A stretch of DNA of 64,000 nt from Bacillota bacterium (GTDB lineage: Bacteria > Bacillota > Clostridia > Peptostreptococcales > Acidaminobacteraceae), in NCBI GenBank assembly GCA_020161295.1, contig JAIUOA010000005.1, positions 62,001 through 126,000 on the forward strand. The letters are read 5' to 3'. The notes under the pieces are model-generated. The model saw only the letters and a list, made by a program, of their open reading frames with translations. It did no database searches and was not told where the DNA came from. Of this stretch, positions 1 through 8,536 are shown one piece after another. Within the stretch, counting starts at the first letter, position 1. Each line of letters opens with the position of its first letter. Both the position numbers and the translations under genes were made by a program.

Positions 1-230
1 CCCGCTGTGCCAGAATATCTGACCACGCCTTTTGCAAATGGGCTTTCTGGTGCTGCAAGCTCAAACATTCTCTTTTGCATCGCAGGGTTAGTCGGGAGTG
101 ATACGTTGCCGATACCGACATTGATCACCGCTTGAGGCTTTACTTTACGCTCTTCATACTTCATTTGTGCCAAACGAACGTCAGATGGCTTTCTTGACTC
201 GAAGTGCGCCGAGAGAACTGGTTTACTCAT
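1..230 (-). CDS. PLP-dependent aminotransferase, N-terminal part
   Basis: This is the first 76 codons of a gene that leaves the window at position 1. It starts at an ATG preceded by an AGGAG ribosome site. The visible residues include NVGIGNVSLPTNPAMQKRMF and end with VVRYSGTAG. These resemble the N-terminal arm of class I/II fold-type I aminotransferases, where a Y-S-x-x-x-G stretch precedes the cofactor domain. The PLP lysine is outside the window, so the substrate cannot be judged. Family assignment is by recognition and is fairly safe; specificity is unknown. Confidence 0.7.
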   Translation of the reverse strand, partial: MSKPVLSAHFESRKPSDVRLAQMKYEERKVKPQAVINVGIGNVSLPTNPAMQKRMFELAAPESPFAKGVVRYSGTA

Positions 231-277
231 AATGCATCTCCTCTTAATCATAATCTATTTAAGCAAATTGCTTCCAT

Positions 278-303
278 GTATAGGGTAATTATTTACCCCA
301 TAC
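278..303. promoter_or_regulatory. Palindrome upstream of the aminotransferase
   Basis: The arms GTATAGGGTAA (278-288) and TTACCCCATAC (293-303) form an imperfect inverted repeat 48 bp upstream of the aminotransferase start. The position fits an operator, but it could also be a 5' leader hairpin. No regulator can be assigned. Confidence 0.4.
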
Positions 304-370
304 TATTCTATCATTTGTAAGAGAAGACTTCACGCATTTTGTTTAACAATTATCAAAAAGAAAAATTTTT

Positions 371-386
371 ATAGCCCGGAGGCTTA
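371..386 (-). terminator. Possible weak terminator after the HPr gene
   Basis: A short AGCC/GGCT hairpin overlaps the HPr stop codon and, on the minus strand, is followed by an A/T tract with runs of T. The stem is only 4-5 bp, so this is a tentative call for the end of the PTS operon. Confidence 0.3.
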
Positions 387-650
387 TGCCCCCTTGAAAA
401 CGGATTCTAAAAAGCTTTCAAAATCAGGAGCTGCCTCTGCCTCATCACCACCAGTAACGCTAAAGGTCAGTTTTTCACCGTTTCCAACTGCTGCAGATAA
501 TACAGACATCATGGATTTGCAATTGATGACTTTACCGTTTTTTTCAAAGGTAATGGCCGATTGATATTTACAAGCTTCTTTAACAAGCATACTCACTGGT
601 CTAGCGTGGAATCCTGATGGGTTTTCCACGTGATATTCGATTAAAATCAT
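384..650 (-). CDS. HPr-family phosphocarrier protein
   Basis: An 88-residue protein of normal HPr length. It carries the active-site His15 in GFHARP and a Ser46 in the KSMMSV segment, the site of HPr kinase phosphorylation in Firmicutes. HPr shuttles phosphate from enzyme I to sugar-specific EIIA domains. It is the last gene of the IIB-IIC-IIA-mupG operon, 18 bp after mupG, so it is probably an operon-dedicated second HPr rather than the general ptsH, which usually sits beside ptsI. Being under the same sigma-54 promoter would supply carrier when the sugar is present. Confidence 0.85.
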   Translation of the reverse strand: MILIEYHVENPSGFHARPVSMLVKEACKYQSAITFEKNGKVINCKSMMSVLSAAVGNGEKLTFSVTGGDEAEAAPDFESFLESVFKGA

Positions 651-668
651 GGGTCCTCCGATAGGTCA

Positions 669-1757
669 TTATTTCTTTAGGCGGAATGCAAAGGTTTGCC
701 AAGGCTTGATTTCATGGATCAAGTACCTTTCATGTGGAACAACTTTTGCCACAACGCTTGATTTCCCGCTATTTTCCATGGCGTTTAAAGCGATGTGAAG
801 CTCACCGGCGTAGCGCGTGTATAAGGAAGATTCGATGATGATATCCCCTTCTTCCATATCCCGTGTATTCTTCGGTTCAAAGGGTGTTCCTTTGTATTTA
901 ACGCGACTTTGTGTAGAGCGAACGACGTACTCCGATACGTCTCCTCTGTTAAAGTGCGGTTCTTTCGTTAGAATAAGCATTTCTTCAGTGGTTAAATCGA
1001 CTTGCTGTTCTATTTGTAACGTCAGAACATGACGGTCAACCTCAGAAAGGGCTTTTAGTTCATCATCTGAAGCAAACATGTTCGCGATAATCACATCATC
1101 GATTAAACCTGTATTAAATAAGTCCTTCGCTTGTGTTTCGATGGGAAGCATTCGATGCATTTCCAGTGAGCATAATCCCTCTGTGACTTCCCATGGTCCA
1201 TAAGCTGCCGACGGCGCATTCACAAATGCAGCCGTTCTAAGACCAAGCGATTTAAATTGCTCAGAAGTCTTCATAAAATGGGCACGACTTAAGCCTGTGT
1301 AGCGATGCGGATAAAAATTGTGACACCCCATCAAGCGTTCCTTGTTAGGCTGATAGGAAAGGATATTATCGATGTACTTGGTGCCATTCGACATGTTGAG
1401 TTCAATCCTAATGCCAGAAGCATCATAACTCATCAAGGCTTCTTCGTGACCTGAGAAGCCCATGTCAAGCCGGATCCCGCTTAAGCCGAGTTCAGCAAAC
1501 GGACTGAGATCGCCTAACGTCATCCCTAAACCGCTAAAAACTTCTGGTGACACATCTGCGATGATTTCAAATCCTAACGCACTTGCATGCCGCATCCAGG
1601 TTCCAAAAGACGCTTCAAGTGCTTCTTTACCACCAGTAAAGGAAATCATACAGGTGAAAATACGCGAAAAACCGAGAGCATGCGCTTTATCGATATAAGC
1701 GATGATGTCCTCAGTGGCTGCGTGTTCTGGATAGATTGAGAGACCTATAGTTTTCAT
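669..1757 (-). CDS. mupG: MupG-family 6-phospho-N-acetylmuramidase (formerly DUF871)
   Basis: A 362-residue cytoplasmic protein beginning KTIGLSIYPEH, the signature of the MupG TIM-barrel family. Characterised members hydrolyse MurNAc-6-phosphate-GlcNAc taken up and phosphorylated by a PTS, in peptidoglycan recycling. The N-terminal two thirds form the predicted barrel and the last ~110 residues the cyclophilin-like C-terminal domain. Its start overlaps the end of the IIA gene by 4 bp, so translation is probably coupled. The operon context (lactose/chitobiose-type PTS plus HPr) fits hydrolysis of an imported phospho-disaccharide. Whether the sugar is truly MurNAc-GlcNAc is inferred, because this family also occurs beside other disaccharide PTSs. 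Confidence 0.85.
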   Translation of the reverse strand: MKTIGLSIYPEHAATEDIIAYIDKAHALGFSRIFTCMISFTGGKEALEASFGTWMRHASALGFEIIADVSPEVFSGLGMTLGDLSPFAELGLSGIRLDMGFSGHEEALMSYDASGIRIELNMSNGTKYIDNILSYQPNKERLMGCHNFYPHRYTGLSRAHFMKTSEQFKSLGLRTAAFVNAPSAAYGPWEVTEGLCSLEMHRMLPIETQAKDLFNTGLIDDVIIANMFASDDELKALSEVDRHVLTLQIEQQVDLTTEEMLILTKEPHFNRGDVSEYVVRSTQSRVKYKGTPFEPKNTRDMEEGDIIIESSLYTRYAGELHIALNAMENSGKSSVVAKVVPHERYLIHEIKPWQTFAFRLKK

Positions 1758-2065
1758 GACTGTTTCTCCAAAATCATTTTAGAGAGTGCCATGATCTCCT
1801 GAGCGAGTGCTTTAATCGTCAGCGTGTTCATTAAATGGTCCTGTGCATGTATAAGCAGAAGTGAAATCTCTGTTTTTTCTCCAGCCGCTTCATTCTGAAT
1901 CAAAGAAGTTTGCGATTGGTGGGCTTTTAGCAAGCACTCCTCAGCAAGCTCTATTTTTTCATGTGCTTCCTTGAACTGCCCTGCTCTCGCTAAAGCCATC
2001 GCCTCCATGCAGTAGCTTTTTGCCTCTCCACTATAGGAGATCAGTGAAAATATGATTTGTTCCAA
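1754..2065 (-). CDS. PTS lactose/cellobiose-type IIA component
   Basis: A 103-residue all-helical protein with the EIIA-Lac signature HAQDHLM; the first His, about residue 73, is the expected phosphorylation site. It receives phosphate from HPr and passes it to the IIB cysteine. It sits between IIC (107-bp gap holding a hairpin) and mupG (4-bp overlap). Length and motif are typical of the LacF/ChbA family. The N-terminal part (residues 1-20) contains EQIIFSLISYSGEAKS, matching the helix-1 region of this family. Confidence 0.9.
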   Translation of the reverse strand: MEQIIFSLISYSGEAKSYCMEAMALARAGQFKEAHEKIELAEECLLKAHQSQTSLIQNEAAGEKTEISLLLIHAQDHLMNTLTIKALAQEIMALSKMILEKQS

Positions 2066-2112
2066 TTAAATCACCTCAAATTTTGTCTTTTTAAAGGTTA
2101 TATTGATAGGCG

Positions 2113-2145
2113 GGTTGCCACCACAGGTTCTGGGTGATGACAACC
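2113..2145 (-). other. Intercistronic hairpin between IIC and IIA genes
   Basis: GGTTGCCACC (2113-2122) can pair with GGTGATGACAACC (2133-2145), with a small bulge. There is no T-run behind it, so it is not a good terminator. It may stabilise or process the mRNA, or set a step in expression between IIC and the downstream genes. Confidence 0.4.
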
Positions 2146-2172
2146 TTTCTAACACTAGTTTTCTAAACGTTA

Positions 2173-3459
2173 TTAAGCATTTTCCTTCTTCAGTTCAGCG
2201 CGATCCGCGATGAAGATAAAAGGAATGTAGATGACGATGGCGAGAACGAGGTTGAATGCGGCGAGTACACCACCCTGCCAGCTGCCTGTGGCGAGTGCAC
2301 CACCGATTACAGGAGGTGTCGTCCATGGAATCATAGCGATGGTATGTGGCACGAGACCGAGTGAAATCGCTGTATACGCTACTATAGTAAGCACGAGTGG
2401 CGCTAAGATAAATGGTACGAAGAGTACAGGGTTGAGGACGATCGGCATACCGAAGATCACGGGTTCATTAATGTTAAATAGTCCAGGTGCAACCCCTAAT
2501 TTTCCAACTTCTCTAAGCTGCTTACGTTTACTCACTGCGAGAATTGCGATGAGAAGTGCTAAAGTCGTACCAGCACCACCGAGGTAGACGAAGGCATCGA
2601 GGAAAGGCTTAGTGACCACATGTAAATCGCTAGAGAATGCAGATTTACCGGCTTCGACGAGTTCCAAATTTTTAGTGAGAAGTGGTAATAAAATTGGCTC
2701 GACGACGCCACCGATGATGTTTGATCCATGAAGACCAAAGAACCAAAGGAAATGCGTCATGAAAACGATGAGAAGCGCTGAGCCTAATGAGTCAGCTACG
2801 TTAGTAAGCGGCATCGCCACATATTTAACCACGACACTAAACAAATTGGTTTCAAAAGAGGTGAAAAGAATCATGACCAGAGAAGCCACTGCAAGCACGA
2901 TCATCCCTGGGAAAAGGGCTGCGAAGCTTCTAGAAACTGCAGGTGGAACACCTTCAGGCATTTTGATAACCAGGAAATCCGCTTTGGAAAGCTTAACGAA
3001 GAGTTCAGTAGAAATGAGTGCGACGATAATGGCTACGAACATCCCCATGGCGTTTGTGTAACCCCAATGGATATTTCCCCATGCACCATCAGGATTTACC
3101 TGTGGCATTAAGATAAAGAATGATGAAAGTGAAATTAAACCTGCTGATAACCCGTTTGCATTATAGCTTTTCGCTAAGAAATACGAAACGGTAAATGATA
3201 AGAAAATCGAAATAATGGCGAAAGTACCCCACCAGATGTTGCCGCCGAAAGAGGTCCAGCTATCACCAAACACACTCCCCATAAAACTCTTATACGCATC
3301 GATTGGCAATTGGTTAAGAAGTACGGCAAACGAACCTGCGATTGCCAGTGGCACTAACGAAATAAAACCATCACGAACTGCAGCTAAGTGCTTCTGTGAG
3401 CCTACCTTTGCGAAGAAAGGTACAAATTTTTCCTCGATTAAACTAAAAAATTGATTCAC
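2173..3459 (-). CDS. PTS lactose/cellobiose-type IIC membrane permease
   Basis: A 428-residue polytopic membrane protein of the CelB/ChbC family. It begins with the usual N-terminal segment (FVPFFAKVGSQKHLAAVRDGF), has about ten hydrophobic segments, and contains the HFLWFFGLHG motif and the FNINEPVIFGMPIVLNP signature of the sugar-binding region. It transports and presents the sugar for phosphorylation by IIB. It lies 12 bp downstream of the IIB gene. Length is normal. Substrate is inferred from mupG to be a cell-wall-type disaccharide. Confidence 0.9.
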   Translation of the reverse strand: MNQFFSLIEEKFVPFFAKVGSQKHLAAVRDGFISLVPLAIAGSFAVLLNQLPIDAYKSFMGSVFGDSWTSFGGNIWWGTFAIISIFLSFTVSYFLAKSYNANGLSAGLISLSSFFILMPQVNPDGAWGNIHWGYTNAMGMFVAIIVALISTELFVKLSKADFLVIKMPEGVPPAVSRSFAALFPGMIVLAVASLVMILFTSFETNLFSVVVKYVAMPLTNVADSLGSALLIVFMTHFLWFFGLHGSNIIGGVVEPILLPLLTKNLELVEAGKSAFSSDLHVVTKPFLDAFVYLGGAGTTLALLIAILAVSKRKQLREVGKLGVAPGLFNINEPVIFGMPIVLNPVLFVPFILAPLVLTIVAYTAISLGLVPHTIAMIPWTTPPVIGGALATGSWQGGVLAAFNLVLAIVIYIPFIFIADRAELKKENA

Positions 3460-3471
3460 GACTGTTCCCCC

Positions 3472-3774
3472 TTAAATCTTTAATAATGCTTTGGCATCGG
3501 CCAATACCGCTTTGCCATTCATGGTGCCATACTTCACGGTGTCGATCACCGTCACCGGTATGCCACTGTCTTCAAGTGATTTAAACTTGCTTTTCAAGTA
3601 GCGCACCTGAGGTCCTAACATCAAAATACTGATGTCGTTAATCTTCGTGGCCTCAGATTCCGCAACCGCTTGAATTTCAGCCTGAAATCCTTCTTCAAGC
3701 GCCGCGTCCTGCATGCGTTTTACGAGCATGCTCGTGGACATCCCCGCCGAGCAAACCAAAAGTATTTTTACCAT
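3472..3774 (-). CDS. PTS lactose/cellobiose-type IIB component
   Basis: A 100-residue protein with the IIB phosphocysteine loop LLVCSAGMSTSML; the active Cys is residue 8. It takes phosphate from IIA and phosphorylates the sugar bound to IIC. It is the first gene of the operon, starting at an ATG behind GGAGG, about 50 bp downstream of the predicted sigma-54 transcription start. Size and motif are typical. Confidence 0.9.
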   Translation of the reverse strand: MVKILLVCSAGMSTSMLVKRMQDAALEEGFQAEIQAVAESEATKINDISILMLGPQVRYLKSKFKSLEDSGIPVTVIDTVKYGTMNGKAVLADAKALLKI

Positions 3775-3834
3775 TTAATGCCTCCTCAAGATCACGATCA
3801 CGTGATGCATTTTACCAGTGCACTAATATATAAA

Positions 3835-3850
3835 GCAAAGTCCGTGCCAA
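3835..3850 (-). promoter_or_regulatory. Sigma-54 (-24/-12) promoter of the PTS-mupG operon
   Basis: Read on the minus strand the site is TTGGCACG-N4-TTGC, which matches the sigma-54 consensus (TGGCACG-N4-TTGCW) with invariant GG and GC correctly spaced. It lies 61 bp upstream of the IIB start codon. A LevR-type sigma-54 activator is encoded immediately upstream, as expected. Confidence 0.92.
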
Positions 3851-3935
3851 CTTTATAATTGGCTGTAAAAAAAATGAAGCAAGCATTATCAACGCTTTCA
3901 GGACGAAGTAAAAAAAGAAAACAGTGTACATCGTT

Positions 3936-3990
3936 TTGCACACTGTTTGCACACTATATATTTATTGCACACTATCTGCTTTTGCACGCT
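3936..3990. promoter_or_regulatory. Upstream activator site: four TTGCACACT-type repeats
   Basis: Three copies of TTGCACACT start at 3936, 3947 and 3965, and a variant TTGCACGCT starts at 3982. The start-to-start distances are 11, 18 and 17 bp. The cluster is 86-155 bp upstream of the sigma-54 promoter, the usual enhancer distance, and directly abuts the 3' end of the LevR-type gene. It is the probable enhancer for that activator. Confidence 0.75.
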
Positions 3991-3997
3991 AAAGGAC

Positions 3998-6709
3998 TCA
4001 TTCTAGATTAGAGAGGATCACCTTTAGTAAAAGGGCGCGTTCATCTGTGGGAATGGTGATGTAAAACTGATGCTCAATTGATTCAAATAAATCCTCAAGC
4101 TTATCATAGGCGCCACCATTCTTAAGAAGAAAATCCCGATAGCCATCAAACACCCGAGGCGCGATACCCTTAAGACGGTTATCGATGTAAAACACCATAT
4201 GAAGTAGAAAACCGATACGCGCATCTGCTTGCATGTCTTTACCCAGGCGTGCTTCTATCGCGTCTATAAAGCGATTTGACGCGCCGACCAGCTCATGGCT
4301 CGGTATATCCACCGTTTCTTTAATGGACTTTGAGATTTCACTTAAGAGCATGGCTTTTTCAACGATGGCTTCAAGTCTCGATAACCCCTCTTCTGATAAA
4401 AGGTCAAGTGCGCTAAAGACGGGAATATCATCCACTGGGATGTTGATCGTACTCGCGATGGCCACCACCTGATATTCGGAGCGCATATGCTCAATCGTGG
4501 CCAAATAAGCGCTTCGATCGGCGAGATCCACACTTTTAACCACGATCTGCTCCGGCTTGGCAATCCGTTTTTCGATGATGCGTTTCATGCGTTCTGCAGT
4601 GCCCTCACCCGTAAAACAGGCAGTGATGATCATCAATTTATTTTGACTATTCTCAGATCTCACTGTGGATCTCGGTGTTTGAAACTGCTTGCTAATGCTG
4701 GCCACGATTTCATCAGCACCGTGACCTGAAGCCGCTTTTCGAACCACTTCCAGTAGAAGGGGCGTACTGGTTTGAACCAACGTCCTCACGTGAAAGCCAT
4801 GGTCTTCGTAAAGCATTTCACCGAAGTTTGAAAGCGAGCCCATATCCACCATCATGAGCGCTTCCTTTATTTCATGGGTTAGAAAGTAATTTGAAATACT
4901 CTGGTACATGGCTTCCACAGGCATGGATAGCGGCATATCAAACGGCACAGCAATCGGATCTCCGATGAGCTCGTTTACCACCTCAGCCATGCTAGTGGCA
5001 GTGCTTTTGCCGTGCATCATGACGATTACGGGCAATGTTGAGCGCCTCACTTCTTTATTCAGCTCATCGGTATTAGCGAGAAACATGGTGATATAGCCGA
5101 TCTCATCGATGGGTAAAACGATTCCTAGGGCAATTTCCATTTCTCTGGCGAGGTCCATGGCCACGAGAAACGCCTGCGTATGTTCTATTCTAATTTGATT
5201 AAGTCTCGGGTTATAAATCGGTTGACGATTTTGAATCCGCTCGATGGCGCTGGCCATGTGAAGCGTAAACGCCGACCTTAATGCGGGTGGGTAAGAACAG
5301 CCTAAACGCTGGGAAGCATCTGTCATCAGCTTTTCTGTTAGGGTTAAAAAATCCTCCCCCACGACCTTCGTGATACTATGCTCGATCACCCGCTGCTTCA
5401 TAGACCTGAGGTAGGTTTCAAATTGCTTTTCTATGTCGCTTCCAACGATTTGACGCACAGCCTCTTCATCGAGACCCTGCGATTTTAAAACGTGATATTT
5501 TTCAGCGATACTCGTATAAAAATCCTCTGGGGTCGATTGGTCCAGCACCTGTGTTAATGATACTTCATCAGAATATAGGGTTTCCTCTGTGGAAGGTAGT
5601 AACGCATCGACGATAGCGCGCTGATTCTTATAGTGATTATATCCTGCCTTTGCCGCACTGGATAAATCCACACTTCGCACCTTGATATGCGCCTCATCAT
5701 TTGACACATAGTGAAGAAACGCCTTGGCACACGCTTGCTGGATATCGGTTCGCATCTGTCCGATATTGCTTCGACATTCATATAGAAGGAGTGATATAAA
5801 CGCATTGCGGCTCATGGTGATGGGTTTATTGATTCTCAGGGATTCCTGCTTAAGAAACATCATGATCATCTGCTTGCGTTCCTCTAAGGTCCTTTGTGCC
5901 AATGAAGGGAGCTCGATCATCATGGGAATCCGTCTTTTGAACGTATCCAGCAGTACAGATTCCGGGTTTTCCGTCGTGGCGGCGATGATCTGCACTTCGA
6001 CGCCAGTGATGTCCGTGTTGCCACCTAACGGTCTAAAATGACCATAATCCATAAAGGTAAATAGCATCTCCTGCCCCTGAGGTGGCAGTCTATGGATTTC
6101 ATCTAAGAATAAAAAGCCTTGATTCGCCTTTTGAAGAAGTCCTTCTCGATCTCTGTCTGCCCCAGTATAGGCACCTTTCTTTACACCAAAAATTTCACTC
6201 ATCAAGAGCTGTGGGTTATCGGCATAGTCAGCACAATTCAGTAAAACGAAAGGCGCATCCTTTTTAATTCTGCCTGAATGAATGGCGAACTGATACATCT
6301 CTCTGGCAAAGTGTGATTTTCCCACGCCAGTTTCGCCATGAATCAAGGTGTGTAAGCCATGAGGTGGATACAGTACCGCCGCCTTCGCCTGCTTTACCGC
6401 TTTTTTTAAACTGCCTTTTGCACCGATAAGGTTGAACTCATCTGTAATCGGATGCGCGGTATCTGTTATGAGCTCGGTAGATTTACTATCGCTACCTGCG
6501 ACTTCACTACCCATGATTGCCGAGAAAAAGACGACAGGACGCCCATCCCCTTTTAGGAGCTTCCCCTCGATTACCAACTGATTTAGATAACGACTTACCA
6601 CTGAACGGCTAAGATTATAGCGTTCTGCGATTTGCATAGCAGTAAAGCCTTGATGGAGTTCATGCTGATCGTGGTTGATACGATCCCATAATTGAATCAC
6701 ACTGTTCAC
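3998..6709 (-). CDS. LevR-family sigma-54-dependent PTS-controlled activator
   Basis: About 903 residues. Domain order: N-terminal winged HTH (to ~60), AAA+ sigma-54 domain with Walker A GETGVGKS (~125-132), a GAYTGA loop (a variant of GAFTGA that contacts sigma-54) and Walker B FLFLDE, then a first PRD with conserved histidines, an EIIA-mannose-like domain (MMHGKSTATSM), a IIB-like segment and a C-terminal PRD. In LevR/CelR proteins phosphorylation of these histidines by HPr or EII couples activity to sugar supply. The start is set at a GTG behind GAGG; another in-frame GTG lies 12 bp upstream, immediately after the modC stop. It is the likely activator of the PTS operon downstream. Confidence 0.92.
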   Translation of the reverse strand: MNSVIQLWDRINHDQHELHQGFTAMQIAERYNLSRSVVSRYLNQLVIEGKLLKGDGRPVVFFSAIMGSEVAGSDSKSTELITDTAHPITDEFNLIGAKGSLKKAVKQAKAAVLYPPHGLHTLIHGETGVGKSHFAREMYQFAIHSGRIKKDAPFVLLNCADYADNPQLLMSEIFGVKKGAYTGADRDREGLLQKANQGFLFLDEIHRLPPQGQEMLFTFMDYGHFRPLGGNTDITGVEVQIIAATTENPESVLLDTFKRRIPMMIELPSLAQRTLEERKQMIMMFLKQESLRINKPITMSRNAFISLLLYECRSNIGQMRTDIQQACAKAFLHYVSNDEAHIKVRSVDLSSAAKAGYNHYKNQRAIVDALLPSTEETLYSDEVSLTQVLDQSTPEDFYTSIAEKYHVLKSQGLDEEAVRQIVGSDIEKQFETYLRSMKQRVIEHSITKVVGEDFLTLTEKLMTDASQRLGCSYPPALRSAFTLHMASAIERIQNRQPIYNPRLNQIRIEHTQAFLVAMDLAREMEIALGIVLPIDEIGYITMFLANTDELNKEVRRSTLPVIVMMHGKSTATSMAEVVNELIGDPIAVPFDMPLSMPVEAMYQSISNYFLTHEIKEALMMVDMGSLSNFGEMLYEDHGFHVRTLVQTSTPLLLEVVRKAASGHGADEIVASISKQFQTPRSTVRSENSQNKLMIITACFTGEGTAERMKRIIEKRIAKPEQIVVKSVDLADRSAYLATIEHMRSEYQVVAIASTINIPVDDIPVFSALDLLSEEGLSRLEAIVEKAMLLSEISKSIKETVDIPSHELVGASNRFIDAIEARLGKDMQADARIGFLLHMVFYIDNRLKGIAPRVFDGYRDFLLKNGGAYDKLEDLFESIEHQFYITIPTDERALLLKVILSNLE

Positions 6710-6721
6710 TGGTAACCTCAC

Positions 6722-7783
6722 TTAAGCATATAATGGGATGAGATGTTCCAGGGGAATCTCTAAGATAAGCGCGTCTGGTATCTTACGATTCTCCCATTTT
6801 GATTTCGCAATTTTAAAAACCACCTCAGCATCTTCTGAAACAGAGGGATGCAACGGTTTTATATAGAAAGTGAGCTCAAAAATATCCTCCACTGTTCGTA
6901 GAACCTTTCCCCTTAATAATCGGTTCGAAGGCATTTCAATAAGTTCATGATGAACGATAAAATCGTGAGCGCGTATGCCTAAGTACTTCGGAACGTCTAA
7001 AAACTGAGTTTTCGGGTACTGTAAACCCCAGCTCTTAGCAAAATAGAACGTGCCATCATCCTCTAGATCAGAAAAGTTCTTACAGCCCGTTAGCTTTGCG
7101 ACATATTTATATTTAGGCGACTTGAAAGCTTCATGTGTGGTCCCCATAAAACTGGACTTGCCATGCTCCATCACCATCAACGAATCGCTCATGCGGTAAA
7201 TTTCATCTCTACTATGGGAAACGAGAACGACATCCCCATTAAAATCACTTAAGTAGTCCATGACTTCCTTTTGAAGATGGTCCTTCAGATGGTCATCTAA
7301 AGCTGAAAAAGGTTCATCTAAAAGCAGAATTTCCGGCTCGAGGATCATACACCTGGCGAGTGCCACGCGTTGTTGCTGCCCTCCAGAAATTTGCCGAGGG
7401 TACTTTTCAGAAAGTGCAGTAAGGTGAAATCGATCCATGATTTTTAGGATTTTTGCCATTTGATCTTTATCCGCTTTGGGTAATCCGATCCCGATGTTCT
7501 CCGCCACAGTCATATGTGGAAATAGCGCATAATTTTGAAATAGATACCCAATTTTTCGCCTTTGTGGTTTAACATTGATGCCTTGGACCGAATCAAATAA
7601 CGGGCGTCCATTTAAAATGATTTTTCCCTCATCAGGCGTTATGATGCCCGCTAAGCATTTTAGCAGCATACTTTTCCCACTACCTGAAGCCCCTATGATT
7701 CCCAATCGGCTTCCACGATTATCAAAATTGACTTCTAAGGTAAAATCTTTATACTGCTTTTTAATGTCTATCATCAAGCCCAT
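6722..7783 (-). CDS. modC: Molybdate ABC transporter ATP-binding protein
   Basis: A 353-residue ABC ATPase. Walker A is GASGSGKS (~31-38), the Q-loop region is YLFQNYALFP, the signature is SGGQQQR and Walker B is LLLDEP. The C-terminal ~120 residues form a TOBE-like extension ending after IRAHDF, as in ModC. It overlaps the modB stop by 10 bp and completes a modA-modB-modC operon. It energises molybdate (or tungstate) uptake. The stop codon abuts the LevR-type gene, so some read-through into that regulator is possible. Confidence 0.88.
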   Translation of the reverse strand: MGLMIDIKKQYKDFTLEVNFDNRGSRLGIIGASGSGKSMLLKCLAGIITPDEGKIILNGRPLFDSVQGINVKPQRRKIGYLFQNYALFPHMTVAENIGIGLPKADKDQMAKILKIMDRFHLTALSEKYPRQISGGQQQRVALARCMILEPEILLLDEPFSALDDHLKDHLQKEVMDYLSDFNGDVVLVSHSRDEIYRMSDSLMVMEHGKSSFMGTTHEAFKSPKYKYVAKLTGCKNFSDLEDDGTFYFAKSWGLQYPKTQFLDVPKYLGIRAHDFIVHHELIEMPSNRLLRGKVLRTVEDIFELTFYIKPLHPSVSEDAEVVFKIAKSKWENRKIPDALILEIPLEHLIPLYA

Positions 7784-8487
7784 TCTTCACCCTCCATTAG
7801 GCGCTCTGAGGCGTTTGACTTGCTCTTATCGAAGCGTTTGACGCTAAAGTAGTTCATGGAGACGACGACGAAAAAGGACAGTGTCAACACAACCCACACA
7901 TACCCTCTTGCCGTTTCCATATTTCCTGCAGCCACTTCAGAATAAATTGCCATGGGGAGTGTTTGTGTCTTTCCAGCGATGTTACCAGCAATCATGGCAG
8001 TTGCGCCGAACTCCCCTAATCCTCTGGCAAAGGATAAAATGCCACCACTCAAAACACCGGGGAGCGCAAGCGGCATCATGATTTTCCAAAATATCTTCCA
8101 TTCATTAAGACCAATGGTACGTGCTGCCATGATCAGCGTTTCATCTACCTGCTCAAAAGCTCCCCGCGCTGCGCGATACATGAGTGGAAATGAGATGACA
8201 ATAGCTGCAATCACTGTTGCAGTCCACGAGAAGACGATTTTTACCCCCAAAAAATCCAGGAGTAACCGTCCGATGGGTCGATTCACCCCAAAAATCGCTA
8301 ATAACATAAAACCAATCACTGTGGGTGGTAAAACGAGCGGCATGGTTAAAATGCCATCGATGACCATTTTTAAGCCCTTAGATTTAATGCTCACCACGAT
8401 ATAGGCTGTGAAAATCCCCAGTATAAAGGTGATGAGAATGGCTAGTGATGCAGTTTTTAATGAGATTAGAATCGGTGAAAAGGACAC
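7774..8487 (-). CDS. modB: Molybdate ABC transporter permease
   Basis: A 237-residue inner-membrane permease with about five to six hydrophobic helices. It shows the EAA loop (AARTIGLNEWKIFWKIMMPLALPGVLSG) that docks on the ATPase, and an ARGLGEFGATAMIAG stretch typical of ModB. The start is a GTG preceded by AAGGAG. It lies 49 bp downstream of modA and overlaps modC. Confidence 0.92.
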   Translation of the reverse strand: MSFSPILISLKTASLAILITFILGIFTAYIVVSIKSKGLKMVIDGILTMPLVLPPTVIGFMLLAIFGVNRPIGRLLLDFLGVKIVFSWTATVIAAIVISFPLMYRAARGAFEQVDETLIMAARTIGLNEWKIFWKIMMPLALPGVLSGGILSFARGLGEFGATAMIAGNIAGKTQTLPMAIYSEVAAGNMETARGYVWVVLTLSFFVVVSMNYFSVKRFDKSKSNASERLMEGEEWA

Positions 8488-8536
8488 GGCGTTTACTCCT
8501 TATAGGTTAATATGTGCTCTTTTTCTATTCTATCAT

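Noticed and set aside
817..1032. Plus-strand frame inside mupG
   Set aside because: It is a shadow of the well-supported minus-strand gene. The same applies to the many opposite-strand frames in IIC, LevR, modB, modA and the beta-helix lipoprotein.
3936..3990. Repeats as a replication iteron or CRISPR
   Set aside because: They are 9 bp long, irregularly spaced, and placed exactly where a sigma-54 enhancer is expected.
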